64,000 bases of DNA from Pratylenchus scribneri (Eukaryota; Nematoda; Chromadorea; Rhabditida; Pratylenchidae). The position numbers and the translations under genes are program-made. The notes beneath the pieces were generated by a model. It was not told the DNA's origin, ran no database searches, and saw only the letters and a program-made list of their open reading frames with translations. This document shows positions 44,508 to 55,141 of the stretch, one piece after another (position 1 is the first letter of the stretch; each line of letters opens with the position of its first letter). The DNA is taken from NCBI GenBank assembly GCA_030063045.1, contig JAQSEB010000176.1, positions 124,001 to 188,000 on the forward strand, read 5' to 3'.

Positions 44508-46379
44508 TTATTGACGTCCTTCTGCTTTTATGTAGACAAGTCCATTTTTATCCTTGGGTGGCACATCGCGAAGGATGAGAGCTGCAGAAAGAAGAAAATA
44601 TAAAATTTTTAGAATAATGAAAATAAGAAAAATTACATTAATTTATTTATAATTAAATTTTTAACTTATTTAAAATAATTTCCGCGATAGTGAATTCAAG
44701 CCTTTAGGCCATAAAATAATAACAATAAATTATATTGGATTTTAAATTAAATAATTAATTAATTCATATTTATTATTTTAATTCACCTTCAAAATGGCCC
44801 AATATATTGTCATATTCGGGAAGATTTTCTCTCAACATTTTCAATTCCCTTCGGAGACCATATTCTGTCCAATTGTTTTCAGTCAAAGAAGATGTTTGGT
44901 CTGAAAATGAATTAAGAAAATTATTTATTTTATAAATTAAATTATAATTTTAAATAATTCTTAGAAAAATGTGCAAAATTTATATTCGAATTTTTCAAAA
45001 TTTTTTTTCAAATAAAATTTTTTCACTTACCAAATATTTTTTCCATCCATTTCAAAACATTCCCTTCCTTTGCAACAAGGCCATATGCTCCACTACAGGG
45101 AATCTCATAGGGGCCTCCAATTCTGGTGAATCTCCAAAATTTTCTTGTATCAACGTCAATTGCATTAATCAGCCGCTTTGTTGAGAGAAATTGTCCGTGA
45201 AGGACAATCTGATTTTTTTTGATTTTTAATAAATTAATAAAATAAAAATATTATACCTTATTTTCTCTATTAGAAACTCACTCTCTAATAGAAACTCACC
45301 CTATTCAATTTTTTTCTATCTTTGATTTTTAATTTTAGATGTTTCAAATCGTAAAAACATGTTCTGCTATTTAAACATTTGTTCTTAAAAAATGTTATTA
45401 TTTATAAAAGCATGATCTAAATAAAAAAATATGTTTTTAAACATTTTTATGAAATGTAAATTTAATTAATGAATTTGTTGTGAATTTTATCAAAAAATTT
45501 ATTTTTCTCTTAAAATTTTTAAGTCCATTCATTTTTGGAAGCTCACTTCTTATTATAAGCCTACCTTAGAAAGGAAACGAATTTTATTAGCCTATGGGCT
45601 TCTAATAGAGAAAATATGGAAATTAATAATTTTTATAATTAATTAATGTTTAAATTTAAAAAAAATCATGGGAATTATTTATTAGCCCTTTTTTTTCTAA
45701 AATAATTAAATTATAAATTTTTATAAAATATTCATTAATTTTCATATTTTACTTACTCCTCTGGCTTCCGAATCATCTTGTTTCAAAACGTCTTTCAACT
45801 TTTCGCGGACCTCTTTTGCCTTTTCCAATTGATTTGTCAACTTTTTGGGCAGATTTCTGTAAAAATAAGAATTTTAAAATTATAGTAAAATTAAATTTTT
45901 TCAAAAAATTAATTTTATTTTTAATTTATTAAAATATTAAAATTTTTAGAAAATTAACTTTTGAAGAAATTTTCGAATTGGCGGTGAACCACCAACGCAA
46001 GCAACCCCACGGCTGGGTGACAATCCATTCTCCGAAAAATCAACGCATTTGCTTTCCGAAACTATAAAAAAGTTCTAAAAATTAATAAATTTTTGAGAGA
46101 AAATTCACAAAAATTCCCAGTGGCATTATTCATTTTCTTGTGTGTATTTTTGAGTGTGTAATTTTTGCGTGCCAACCCAACAAATTCATCCATTTTTGAA
46201 TCGAATTCCTCCAAAACATTTGTATTTGGCACTAAAACGGCATCGTCGTAGACAAATAAAATTGCATCGTCATTGTTGAATTTGATTTTTCCAACAATGA
46301 GGAGTGTGCCGAATTCAGCATTTTCAGGCCCCGCATTGACGAAAACCAGGAAGGGAATAAGAAACAGAAGATCAATCAT
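44508..46379 (-). CDS. Unrecognised secreted protein, six exons, 279 aa
   Basis: Exons (- strand): 46379-46109, 46061-45959, 45856-45757, 45208-45031, 44900-44787 and 44581-44508; all junctions keep the frame. A clear signal peptide (MIDLLFLIPFLVFVNA) is followed by IVGKIKFNNDDAILFVYDDA, an Asn-rich part with a possible glycosylation site (NYT), GLSPSRGVACVGGSPPIRKF, a basic helix (PKKLTNQLEKAKEVREKLKD), FWRFTRIGGPYEIPCSGAYG, WMEKIF and a C-terminus ending KAEGRQ. I do not recognise the family. Degenerate exon-1 copies sit beside receptor genes at 2945, about 4900 and 16801. Intron 3 holds a MITE. Confidence 0.65.
45255..45616. mobile_element. MITE in intron 3 of the secreted-protein gene
   Basis: TATTTTCTCTATTAGAAACTC at the left pairs with GGGCTTCTAATAGAGAAAATA at the right. 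The ends resemble the TTCTAATAGAAGCC part of the element at 14232-14446. The interior is AT-rich and non-coding. Confidence 0.7.
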
Positions 46380-46689
46380 TTTATTGCCAAGAATTCTGAA
46401 ATTAGGAAAATTTTTAAAATATTTTTCAGCTAATTTTCGGTCATATCATTCCTCTCCCTTGAAATTTTTTTTTATTAATTCATTTTCCAGCAGGTGGAGA
46501 ATTAAGGGGTCGATCTAAATCCTTAATTTGTTGTGGATTTTGTAGAGCTTTAGAGAATTAAGAAAATGCGATTAACAATTTTTTAAGTTAATTTTGCCAG
46601 TACCTATACCTAGGCCCTCAAAGTCGAGGTGGGGAATTATTTTGGAAATTAAAAGAGGTATAGAGTAATTCATCTTCAGCACGGAAATT

Positions 46690-46860
46690 ACCGTATTTAG
46701 CCGATGAGCTTATTCAGTGCCATCTGAGTTGGGACTTTTATGAAATTTTTGAGACAAAAAATGCTTATTTCGGCTTAATTTCACCTAAAAATTGGTTATT
46801 TATGACATAAATTTTTCGATGGGTGGGCTTCTAATAGAATAAATATGGTATCCAGAAAAT
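46690..46860. mobile_element. MITE fragment related to 14232-14446
   Basis: TACCGTATTTAGCC at the left and GGGCTTCTAATAGAATAAATATGGTA at the right form imperfect ends. The inner GCTTATTTCGGCTTAATTTCAC is the reverse complement of the interior of the 14.2 kb element. It lies 5' of the secreted-protein gene. The rest of 46380-47464 shows no gene. Confidence 0.6.
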
Positions 46861-47464
46861 GATTTTTTAATGAAAAATTTTGAATTGGGAGGATTGGATT
46901 AATATAACCGAAAAGTTTGGAAAAGTTGACTAATATTGGAAAATATGAATAAAAAAAGGTAAAATAAATTTGCTATTCGTCTGATATTTTTTTTAACAAA
47001 TATGCAAAAATAACAAAATGGTTGATAAAAATTCCAAACTGAATGAATGAGAGAGGTGAAGAATAATCCCTGTGGATTATTTTATCTTCTCCAAATTTTG
47101 GGTCATCACTCATCATCACTTTTATTATTCATTTTATCATTGGTCAAACCATAAAAGAACGCGCCAAATGTCCATAAGCAACAGCCAATATTTACATTTG
47201 ACTTCGACGTTATTCTCAATTCTCAATATTTGTCGATTAATCAGCTTTAATATTATGAAAAAATGAAATTAAAATAAATAAATAATTAATTATCGAAATA
47301 AAATTTTAAGATATGGATATATGTATGTATCAAAAATTTGGGATAAAAATATTTAAATGCACATTTTATTCTATTGCTTATGGAAATTTAATTGAATTTC
47401 AGGGTTAATTTTATACATTTTCTTCCTTCTTTATCAGAATAGAGCCATCTGTGCTTCTTCGTCA

Positions 47465-48259
47465 TCAAATAATTGGCAAAAACACCATTTTGTAGAATGA
47501 ATAGCCAAAGAAAATGCTGATAAGCATTCTGTAACCATTGTTGAAGAGGTTGGCATTGTTCGTCTCATCAAAGTCATCATCAATAGTGGTTGTTGTTTCC
47601 GGTTCCTTTTTGGTTGAAATTGGAGTAGGATGATCATCAGTAGATTTAACCAATTCTGGCTCAATTTGGGTTGTCGAAATCGGTTCAGAATTTGGTGTAG
47701 TTTTGCGCCATTCGGGCTCATCTTTAAATCCATAAACATTGCATTCATCTTTCGAGCAAATTTCGCAAACGTCCATAATCCATGGATTTTCCCCTGGTTT
47801 ATTACAATATTCGGTATCCAAAGCTTTACAAGCCGATGCTTTATCAAATCCCGAAATGCATGCTCTAACTTACAAAAACAATTAAATTTTTTATTTAGTA
47901 TTTGCTAACTAACTCCAAAACATTCCCTTTAAGTTGGGGTCCGCGGTGGTGCAATATGCGGACGCACAAACATCGTTTGCATCTTCTGGACAATCAATGA
48001 TCTCAGAGGGGCCATTGCTGTGGCATCGCAAAGCATTGACTTAAAATTGGGTGAACATTAATTTAATATTAAATATATTTATTTATTCAATTCCAAATTT
48101 TAATGCTAAAATAAGGTCAAATATTTAATTCATAGAGCAGAATAAAATTTCTTAATATTTAACCTTATAGAATTTGTAAAAAAATTTTAAAAAAGAAATT
48201 CAATTACTGTAGACGATGAAACCCAGAACCAAAAATGCGAAAATATTCCATGTCAGCAT
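47465..48259 (-). CDS. Ly6/ET-like Cys-rich surface protein L4, 193 aa
   Basis: Exons (- strand): 48259-48208, 48039-47914 and 47868-47465. Signal peptide MLTWNIFAFLVLGFIVY; mature NALRCHSNGPSEIIDC; ten-Cys block ending CEICSKDECN; Thr-rich linker with STKKEPETTTT; hydrophobic tail ending FYKMVFLPII. Exon 3 is exactly as long as in L1 (404 nt). It is intact and on the opposite strand to L1-L3, so the family is arranged as an inverted pair of clusters around the secreted-protein gene. Confidence 0.7.
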
Positions 48260-48709
48260 ATTTGATAGATGGCTCTATTCTGGAAGGAAATAAAAAATAG
48301 AAATATAATTAGCTTTTATGGAATAAAAAAATAAAGCAAAAATGGAATTAATCGAAATATATTATTCATTAATAAGCCAAATGAATGAAATGTATGAATA
48401 AAATGAATGGAAAAATGTGACTAATTGGTTTCGTAAATCATTGGATAATTTGCCTTATAATATTAAATCCAATGGAAAATTGTTTTATTATGAAGATAAT
48501 GATATTCTTTGATTTTATAATACATGTAAAAATCAATTTTGTTTTTAATTTTTATTAAAAATGGTCAAAAATTTAAAAAAAAATATTTAAATGGTTTTTT
48601 ATTGCTTATGAAAATTAATGCGATGTTAAGGTTAATTTTATATTTTCTTCTCTCTTCATTAAAATAGCCATATCTGCTGCTGTCGCTGGGGTTCAAATAA
48701 TTAAAAGCA

Positions 48710-49447
48710 TCATTCTGAAGAATGACCAACAACCAAAAACAATGCCAAAAAACATCCAATAACCATTGTTGATCGACTCATCGCCATTATCAGCCGCAAT
48801 AGTTGTTTCCGCTTCCTTTTTGGTTGAAGGTAGATTACGATTAACAATAGATGTACCCCCAATTCTGTTACTTTGGTTGTTTGGTCCGTTTTGTGCCATT
48901 CGGGCTCATCTTTCATTCTATTATCGTTGCATTCATCTTTTGAGCAAATTTCGCAACCACCAAAATTCATTGGGCCATTCTCCGGTTTATTGCAATGCTT
49001 GGCATCCAAAGCTTTACAAGCCGATTCTTTGTCAAATCCCGAAATACAAGCTCGAACTTTAAAAGCAAACAATTTTGATATGCCGAATGGACAAACTGAC
49101 TCCAATATACTCCCTCAATATTTGGGTCCTTGGAACCGCAAATTGCATCCGCACAAACATCATTTGCATCCTGCGGACAATCAATGACCTTATCGGAATA
49201 GCTATGGCATCGCAAAGCATTGGCTTAAAATTTGGTGAACAACTAATTTTATGTTAAATATTTATTTATTTCCAAATTAATTATCAATAAATTTATTGAA
49301 TTTTTAATGTCTAAGTAAAGTTTAATGATTTACAAAAATTTTCCAAATATTTAACTTCTAATTTAATAAAAATTTTACAAAAAGAAATTCATTACCGAAA
49401 ACGATAAAACACAGAAGCAAAAATGCTAAAATTTCCAATTTCGGCAT
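48710..49447 (-). CDS. Ly6/ET-like Cys-rich protein L5, 173 aa, frameshifted C-terminus
   Basis: Exons (- strand): 49447-49396, 49223-49101 and 49056-48710. Signal peptide MPKLEILAFLLLCFIVFG; mature NALRCHSYSDKVIDC; Cys block ending CEICSKDECN. After TDQTTK the frame differs from the paralogs: the expected STKKEAETT and FFGIVFGCWSFF are found in another frame down to about 48693. The shifted frame is basic (QPKRKRKQLLRL) but still ends in a hydrophobic run (GCFLALFLVVG), so an anchor-like tail survives by chance or selection. Confidence 0.6.
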
Positions 49448-49849
49448 TTTTGATAGATGGCGGTTTTCTGTTATGGAATAAAAAATAGAAATTTAATTGG
49501 CTTTTATAGAATAAAAAAAAATAAAAATGTAATTAATAGAGAGAAACGGAATTAAAATATTATTTATTAAAAAAACAGATTGAATGGAAAATTGCACAAA
49601 TAAAATGAGTGGAAAAATATGACTAATTGGTTAATTCATAAATTATAGAAAAAATCTATTAATTCCAATGAGAGAAGATGATGATATTTTTTTAATTTTA
49701 AAATACATGTAAAAAATTTGTTTTTTAATTTTTATTGAATTTCAAAAAAGTAGACAAAAATTTTGGATAAAAATATTTAAATGATTTTTATTTAATTGAT
49801 TATAAAAAATTAATTTAATGTCAGGATTAACTTTATATTTTCTTCTCTC

Positions 49850-50015
49850 TTCAATCTTCACAAAAAATTGCCATCTTCATAAACAGCAGCACCATTTTGA
49901 AGAATGACTAACCAAAAACAATGCCGAAAAACATCCCATGGCCATCGTTGAAGAAGCGTATTGGATTGTTTATCTCAATCAAAGTCTTCAGCAGTCGTTG
50001 TTGTTTCGGGTTCTC
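49850..50015 (-). pseudogene. Relic L6: last exon of the Ly6/ET-like family
   Basis: The - strand reads EPETTTTAEDFD then a stop, and in another frame FFNDGHGMFFGIVFG, the linker and tail of the family. Upstream exons are absent. Confidence 0.7.
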
Positions 50016-50019
50016 ACAA

Positions 50020-51400
50020 AATGTTTTTATTGCAAATTCCTTTAAAAAATTTTGAAATAATTTCTTAGTATTGCGGTTTTTTTATCCTTTCTTTTATTTC
50101 ATTGCATTTTTGCTACAATTTCCAATTATGTTACCAACAATGATATGTCTCGTTTTATTTAGCTCAAAAGAATTTCTTTATCCCCTAATTTTACAGTCAT
50201 ATTTTTTTGTGAAGGCAACAACCACAAAAGCTCTAGAATAATAAAAGGGTTGTTGTTGTTTTGGATTTTGATGATTTAAAAACAAATTTCAAAATAAACA
50301 TTTTCAAATAATGCAGACAAAGAACTATGCCGACAAACCACTTTTTAAGCGTCATATGCAGTTTGCACCTAACATTTTTGATTGTTGAAATAGGTCTTTT
50401 AACAGAAAATTCTTATTATAAAATATTTATTATTCTTCTCTGAAAAGTTAATTTCTTCAAAATTTTGCAAACATAAAATTCTGGCCTTCTTTTTGCCATT
50501 TATCTACCCAAATTCTTGCCGAAACTTTTACCTTTTTCCATCACATTTGTAAACGTTTTCCATTCCAAATTTTTATTTTTGGATACAAACAAACTTGCCA
50601 ACATTTTGCTTCGCCTAATTTGAGTCTTCCCTAATTTTTGGGTCATTTACTACTCAAAATTTTGTGCACTTTCTTCAAATTTTTCGCTAAATTTTTGACC
50701 ATTTTTTTTATTAAGTTTCTGTCATTCCTCCTACTTTTCTTTTTTTTTAAATTTACATCTTTATCCCCCAATTTTTAGTAATTTTATAATCTCACTACTA
50801 TCCCCATAAAATGAAATTCTTCGCCAAATTTTAAGCTTTTTTCATTTTTGAACTTCATCTTACTTCAATTAAATAAATTTTGTTGACACATGATATCCCC
50901 AATTCACGTATAATTTTTACACATTTCATCATAAATTTTTGGCCTTTTTGGCACAATTAATTTTTCTGTTTATATCCTAATTAAGGGCCATTTTACTCTC
51001 AAAATATTTGCCCATTTTCCTTATATTTTTTTTTACACTTTTTAAAATTTTAGTCTTTTTCCTTAACTATTTCTGCTTCTCTATATTTTAGCCAAAAGTC
51101 TGTTTGTTAAATTTCTTTTATCGGTTCATTCTTTGCTGAGACTCTGTCAAGTCGGTCTGAGGCCAATTTAGGCAATCCCTAATTACAAATTTTTCAAGCA
51201 CTTTTTTGACTAAATTTATTTCTTTTTAAATTTTTTTTCCCAAATTCCTACAAAAAATTTTCACTTTTTCCATCAATTTTTGGTTAACTTTTTTAAAAAT
51301 AATTTTTACAATTTTCTAAATTTTACAAATTTACCATAAATTTTCGGCTTATATTTCTTCCACTTGGCAATTTCCCTCAAAATTCTATACATCGGAAAAA
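50020..51400. other. Gene-free, pyrimidine-rich stretch
   Basis: The + strand is enriched in C and T, with frequent CCAAATTTTTGCC- and TTTCATC-like words but no clear period. I find no ORF or element that can be supported. Confidence 0.5.
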
Positions 51401-51428
51401 ATTAAAAATTATGGTATAATTTTCTTTC

Positions 51429-51535
51429 AAGACGATTTCATTTAATGGGTTAGAGACGATGTGGGATTTAGAGAGAGAGAAAATTATTGATTGATTGTTT
51501 TTGTAAGAGTGGACAGTTGGAAAATGGGACAATCC
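51429..51535 (+). promoter_or_regulatory. Conserved upstream block of SPRY gene S5
   Basis: GACGATTTCATTTAATGGG, GATGTGGGATTTAGAGAG, AAATTATTGATTGATTG and AGAGTGGACAGTTGG are shared with the other SPRY genes. This copy is the uninterrupted version of the site in which the MULE is inserted at S6. TTTTCAG at 51724-51730 is the shared acceptor-like site. Confidence 0.5.
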
Positions 51536-52325
51536 AGCACCCAGCTGTGCAGCATAGAAAAACTTCAAAATCAAATTGGAGTTCCGACCTTTTTTACAAT
51601 ATATAAAGACCGTTTCACAATTTTTTCACACAAAATAAGGCCCTTTTTCTGTGGATTATTTAATCAAATATTAAACTCATATTAAAAAATCCAAAAAATA
51701 AAATTTTTTACAATGATTTATAATTTTCAGTTCTACAATCAAATTTTGTGTTTTATTCTGCTATTAAATAAAAATTATGGCTTCATCAAATGCGAACGAT
51801 TTTGTTGTTGAGGATAATTTGGATGGCAATGGCACTGGAGTTTCATCAATTGGAATTGGAATGGACATGGGCCAAATCATTGATAAAATGCGGAAAATGG
51901 AGGTAAATAAATTCAGCAAATTTATATTAAATCCCAATAATTTAGACTGAATTATTGAAATTTGGCAAAATTGAGAAGGAAGTGGTAGAATTGCGCGAGG
52001 AAAATGGCAAATTGAAAGAGAAAATGACCGAAATGAAAAGCGAAATGGATGCCAAATTTGCTGAGAAAATTGCTGAATTGAATGCAAAGCAGGAAGCGGA
52101 TAAATTGATGGTTTGTTAATTTTTACCAATATTTTGGTGGGGATGGCGCAAAAAGTAAAAGTACTAAAATTATTAATTACAAAATAACCAAATTTAATTT
52201 CAAAAAATTTCTAGCTCGCCAATTCAATCGCCGATCGAATCATTGCTCAGCAAATTCCGCTCAAATTCGATTCAATTGAATTGAAGAATAACAAAATGGA
52301 TTTGGATGATCGTGCTTCAAAATTG

Positions 52326-52353
52326 CACTTTGCTAAGAACACTTTGCTAAGAA
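52326..52353 (+). repeat. 14-bp tandem duplication in S5 exon 3
   Basis: Two exact copies of CACTTTGCTAAGAA lie side by side. Paralogs have one copy followed by (A)AGAATGAACTTCTT. Confidence 0.9.
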
Positions 52354-52586
52354 TAAGAATGAACTTCTTTTCAATTCCTATGGCTCTGGTTTGTTTATTC
52401 AATCAAATAACATTCATTTTCATAAATTTTATAATTATTTTTAAGGTTGGCGTTGTGTTCGTGCCCTTTTGCCAGTTCCAGAATTCGATCGAAATGCGAA
52501 AAAACCATATATTACATTCTATTTCGAAGGACATGTCAAGAAAATATCAAAAGGGTTTTTATAAATAAAAATAATTCTCCCATTTA

Positions 52587-53413
52587 AAAATTTTGGTAAA
52601 ATTGCAGTTTAGGGTATTGGCTCAGATTCGGTCGAGTGATAGCTCATTCGACAGAGCTCGCCGAGCTGAGTACGAATATGCAAAAATTTCCCGGGGGCAA
52701 CCACTTTTAGCCAAGTTATGGCCATTAAAAAGATTTTCCTATAAAAGTGAAGGGTCCCCCCTATGGGTTTAAAATTTTCGAAATTTTATTTTGAACATAT
52801 TATAGCTCATTCGACGCGTCTTGATGAGCGGAACACGAATCTGTGCTTGGTTTCGCCTAAAACCCAAAAATAAGAAAGTTAGGACCAATTTTTTCTCGCT
52901 GGAATGTGTTGGAACTGCGGAGGAATGTAAGAGTGGTCTCCGGAGTGTGCGTAGCCGAAGCGCGGGAACTGGACGAGCTTGTGGCGAGCGAAGCGAACCA
53001 CAAGCTCGTCTGGTCGCGCGGAGGCGGAGCACACGGAGGAGACCACTCTGAAATGCCCACCGGAGCAGTTCCAATCCGTATTTCCTTTGCGCAACCTTTT
53101 TTGATTTCTTTGGTTCATAACTTTTTTATTTTGAGTTTTGGGCGGAACCAAGAGCATATTAGTGCTCAGCTCGTCGAGACGAGTTGATTGAGGTATAATA
53201 TGACAAAAAAAATTTTTTGACACTTTTCGACCCATAGGGGGGACCCTTCACTTTTCTGATTTTCATATGGCCATAACTTGGCCAAAAGTGGTTGCCCCCG
53301 GGAAATTTTTACATATTCGTACTCAGCTCGTCGAACTCTGTCGAATGAGCTATCACTAGACCGAATCTGAGCCGATACCCTAAACTGCAATTTTTCCAAA
53401 ATTTTCAATTTAT
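52587..53413. mobile_element. Foldback element, family 1, inside intron 4 of S5
   Basis: Arms of about 300 bp are near-perfect inverted repeats, for example AATTGCAGTTTAGGGTATTGG at the left end and CCGATACCCTAAACTGCAATT at the right. Inside, TTCCCGGGGGCAACCACTTTT and GTGAAGGGTCCCCCCTATGGG recur inverted. The GC-rich centre repeats GACGAGCTTGTGGC and GCCACAAGCTCGTC in opposite senses. The centre matches that of 20541-21337 in reversed orientation. The arm tips reach almost to the splice acceptor of exon 5. Confidence 0.85.
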
Positions 53414-54107
53414 ATAGCTTCAACAGTGTTGGAATTGGATTCTGTTCAATGCAATTTCCACTTGAACGCATTCATATTGGGAAACATGAAAATTCGATTG
53501 GGATTAGTCGCGGACAAGGCATGTACAATTGCAAAGAATGGACTCAATTCCGACATGAACTCAGCCATTTCAAAGCTGGAGATATGATTGGCATCGGGTT
53601 AATTTATGAGCCCAAAAGTGCATCAGCCAAAATTTTTGCTGTTTGCATTCGCGAAGTGTTGGGTAAAAAATAAAATGGGATCAAAATTATAAAATATTAT
53701 TTTAAGGATATGCTAAATTGCCGGCGAAATTCTTTGACGTTCCAATTTATCCGGTTGTTGGTTTATGCGGTGGAAGTAAAATCCACCTCAATTTTGGCAA
53801 TGAAGATTGGGACTATGATCCGCAACAAATTATTCAACTTGTTCAGTGAAGAAGAAATCAAATGAAATGAAAGATGACACAATTATAATTTTGAGATGAA
53901 TATGAGGAAATTAAAAAGCACATGAAAAAAAATTTTTCATTTTATCATCATTCATTTATTTTAAAAAAGTTGGTAAAAATAAATTCTACTTATTCATTAT
54001 TCAGTGAAGTTTTTTATTTTCTTAAATATTTTCGATGATATTTCGATTTTATAATGGTTCAAATTTAATTTAAATTTTTAATTTTAATACGAAAATTGCT
54101 TAGAAAA

Positions 54108-54760
54108 ACAAAATGTTTGAAGAAACAAAAACACAACAAAGTTTGGATAAACAAAAACACAACAATGTTTGGAGAAACAAAAACACAACAATGTTTGGAA
54201 AAAAAAATAAAACAATGTTTGGAGAAAACGTAACATCAAAATGTTTGGAAAAACAACAAATTTTGGAGAAGCAAAAATACAACAAAGTTTGGAGAAATAA
54301 AAACGACAAAGTTTGGAGACAAAAAAACATAACAATGTTTGGAGAAACAAAAACACAACAATGTTCGGAGGAACAAAAACTCAACAATGTTTGGAGAAAT
54401 AAAACACAACAATGTTTGGGAAAACAAAAACACAACAATGTTTGGAAAAAAAATAAAACAATGTTTGGAGAAAACGTAACATCAAAATGTTTGGAAAAAC
54501 AACAAATTTTGGAGAAGCAAAAATACAACAATGTTTGGAGAAATAAAAACGCCAAAGTTTGGAGACAAAAAAACATAACAATGTTTGGAGAAACAAAAAC
54601 ACAACAATGTTTGGGAAAACAAAAACACAACAATGTTTGGGAAAACAAAAACACAACAATGTTTGGGGAAACAAAAACACAACAATGTTTGGGAAAACAA
54701 AAACACATCAATGTTTGGAAAAAAAAAACAAAATGTTTAACAATGTTTGAGAAAACAAAA
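54108..54760. repeat. Minisatellite array 3, inverted orientation
   Basis: About 26 units of AAAACACAACAATGTTTGGAG (with A/C spacers), the reverse complement of the unit in arrays 1 and 2. A block containing GAGAAAACGTAACATCAAAATG and ACAACAAATTTTGGAGAAGC occurs at about 54220-54330 and again at 54465-54575, a higher-order repeat of about 245 bp. ORFs across it are artefacts. Confidence 0.95.
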
Positions 54761-54778
54761 AAATTATCTAATAAGAAC

Positions 54779-54787
54779 GATTTCATT
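54779..54787. repeat. MULE target-site duplication, left
   Basis: GATTTCATT, repeated at 58172-58180. The same GATTTCATT occurs once in the upstream blocks of S5 and S7, which therefore represent empty sites. Confidence 0.9.
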
Positions 54788-54792
54788 GGCGC

Positions 54793-54936
54793 ATACCCAA
54801 AATCTATATTGCCCAAAATCTATACTGCCCAAAATCTATATTGCCCAAAATCTATATTCCCCTTAAAATGCCCAAAATCTATACTGCAAGGAAAAATGAC
54901 CAAAATCTATACTGCGCATAATCTATACTCCCCCAA
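54793..54936. repeat. MULE left subterminal array (CCCAAAATCTATA)
   Basis: Seven copies of a 12-16 bp unit around CAAAATCTATA(T/C)TGCC. The partner array at 57990-58165 is inverted. These are likely transposase-binding sites. Confidence 0.85.
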
Positions 54937-55141
54937 AAAGCCCAAAACAACTATTTATTATTTTTGCCATAGAATTCCATTAAAAAATAAGCAAATCATA
55001 TACCAATCGATTGCTCTCGACAAGTTGCATCCGAATTTGGCACAATTAAATTATTATAGGCTCATTTAAAAAATTTATTTTATAAAAACAAAAAAATTTA
55101 ATATCAATTTTTCATTCCAGGAAGTAAAAAATATCAAAAAA

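Larger units (their letters stand above)
51777..53849 (+). pseudogene. Coiled-coil SPRY gene S5, frameshifted by a 14-bp tandem duplication
   Basis: Exons 51777-51902, 51946-52110, 52215-52388, 52446-52554, 53427-53662 and 53707-53849 match the phases of S3 except for exon 3. There CACTTTGCTAAGAA occurs twice in tandem (52326-52339 and 52340-52353), adding 14 nt and shifting the frame. Read as is, the protein continues in the wrong SPRY frame and stops at 53587 (244 aa). The SPRY exons themselves are clean (VGIGFCSMQFPLERIHIGK, GDMIGIGLIYEP, LNFGNEDWDYDP). Intron 4 is swollen to 872 bp by a foldback element. The lesion looks recent, because the remaining exons have no other break. Confidence 0.8.
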
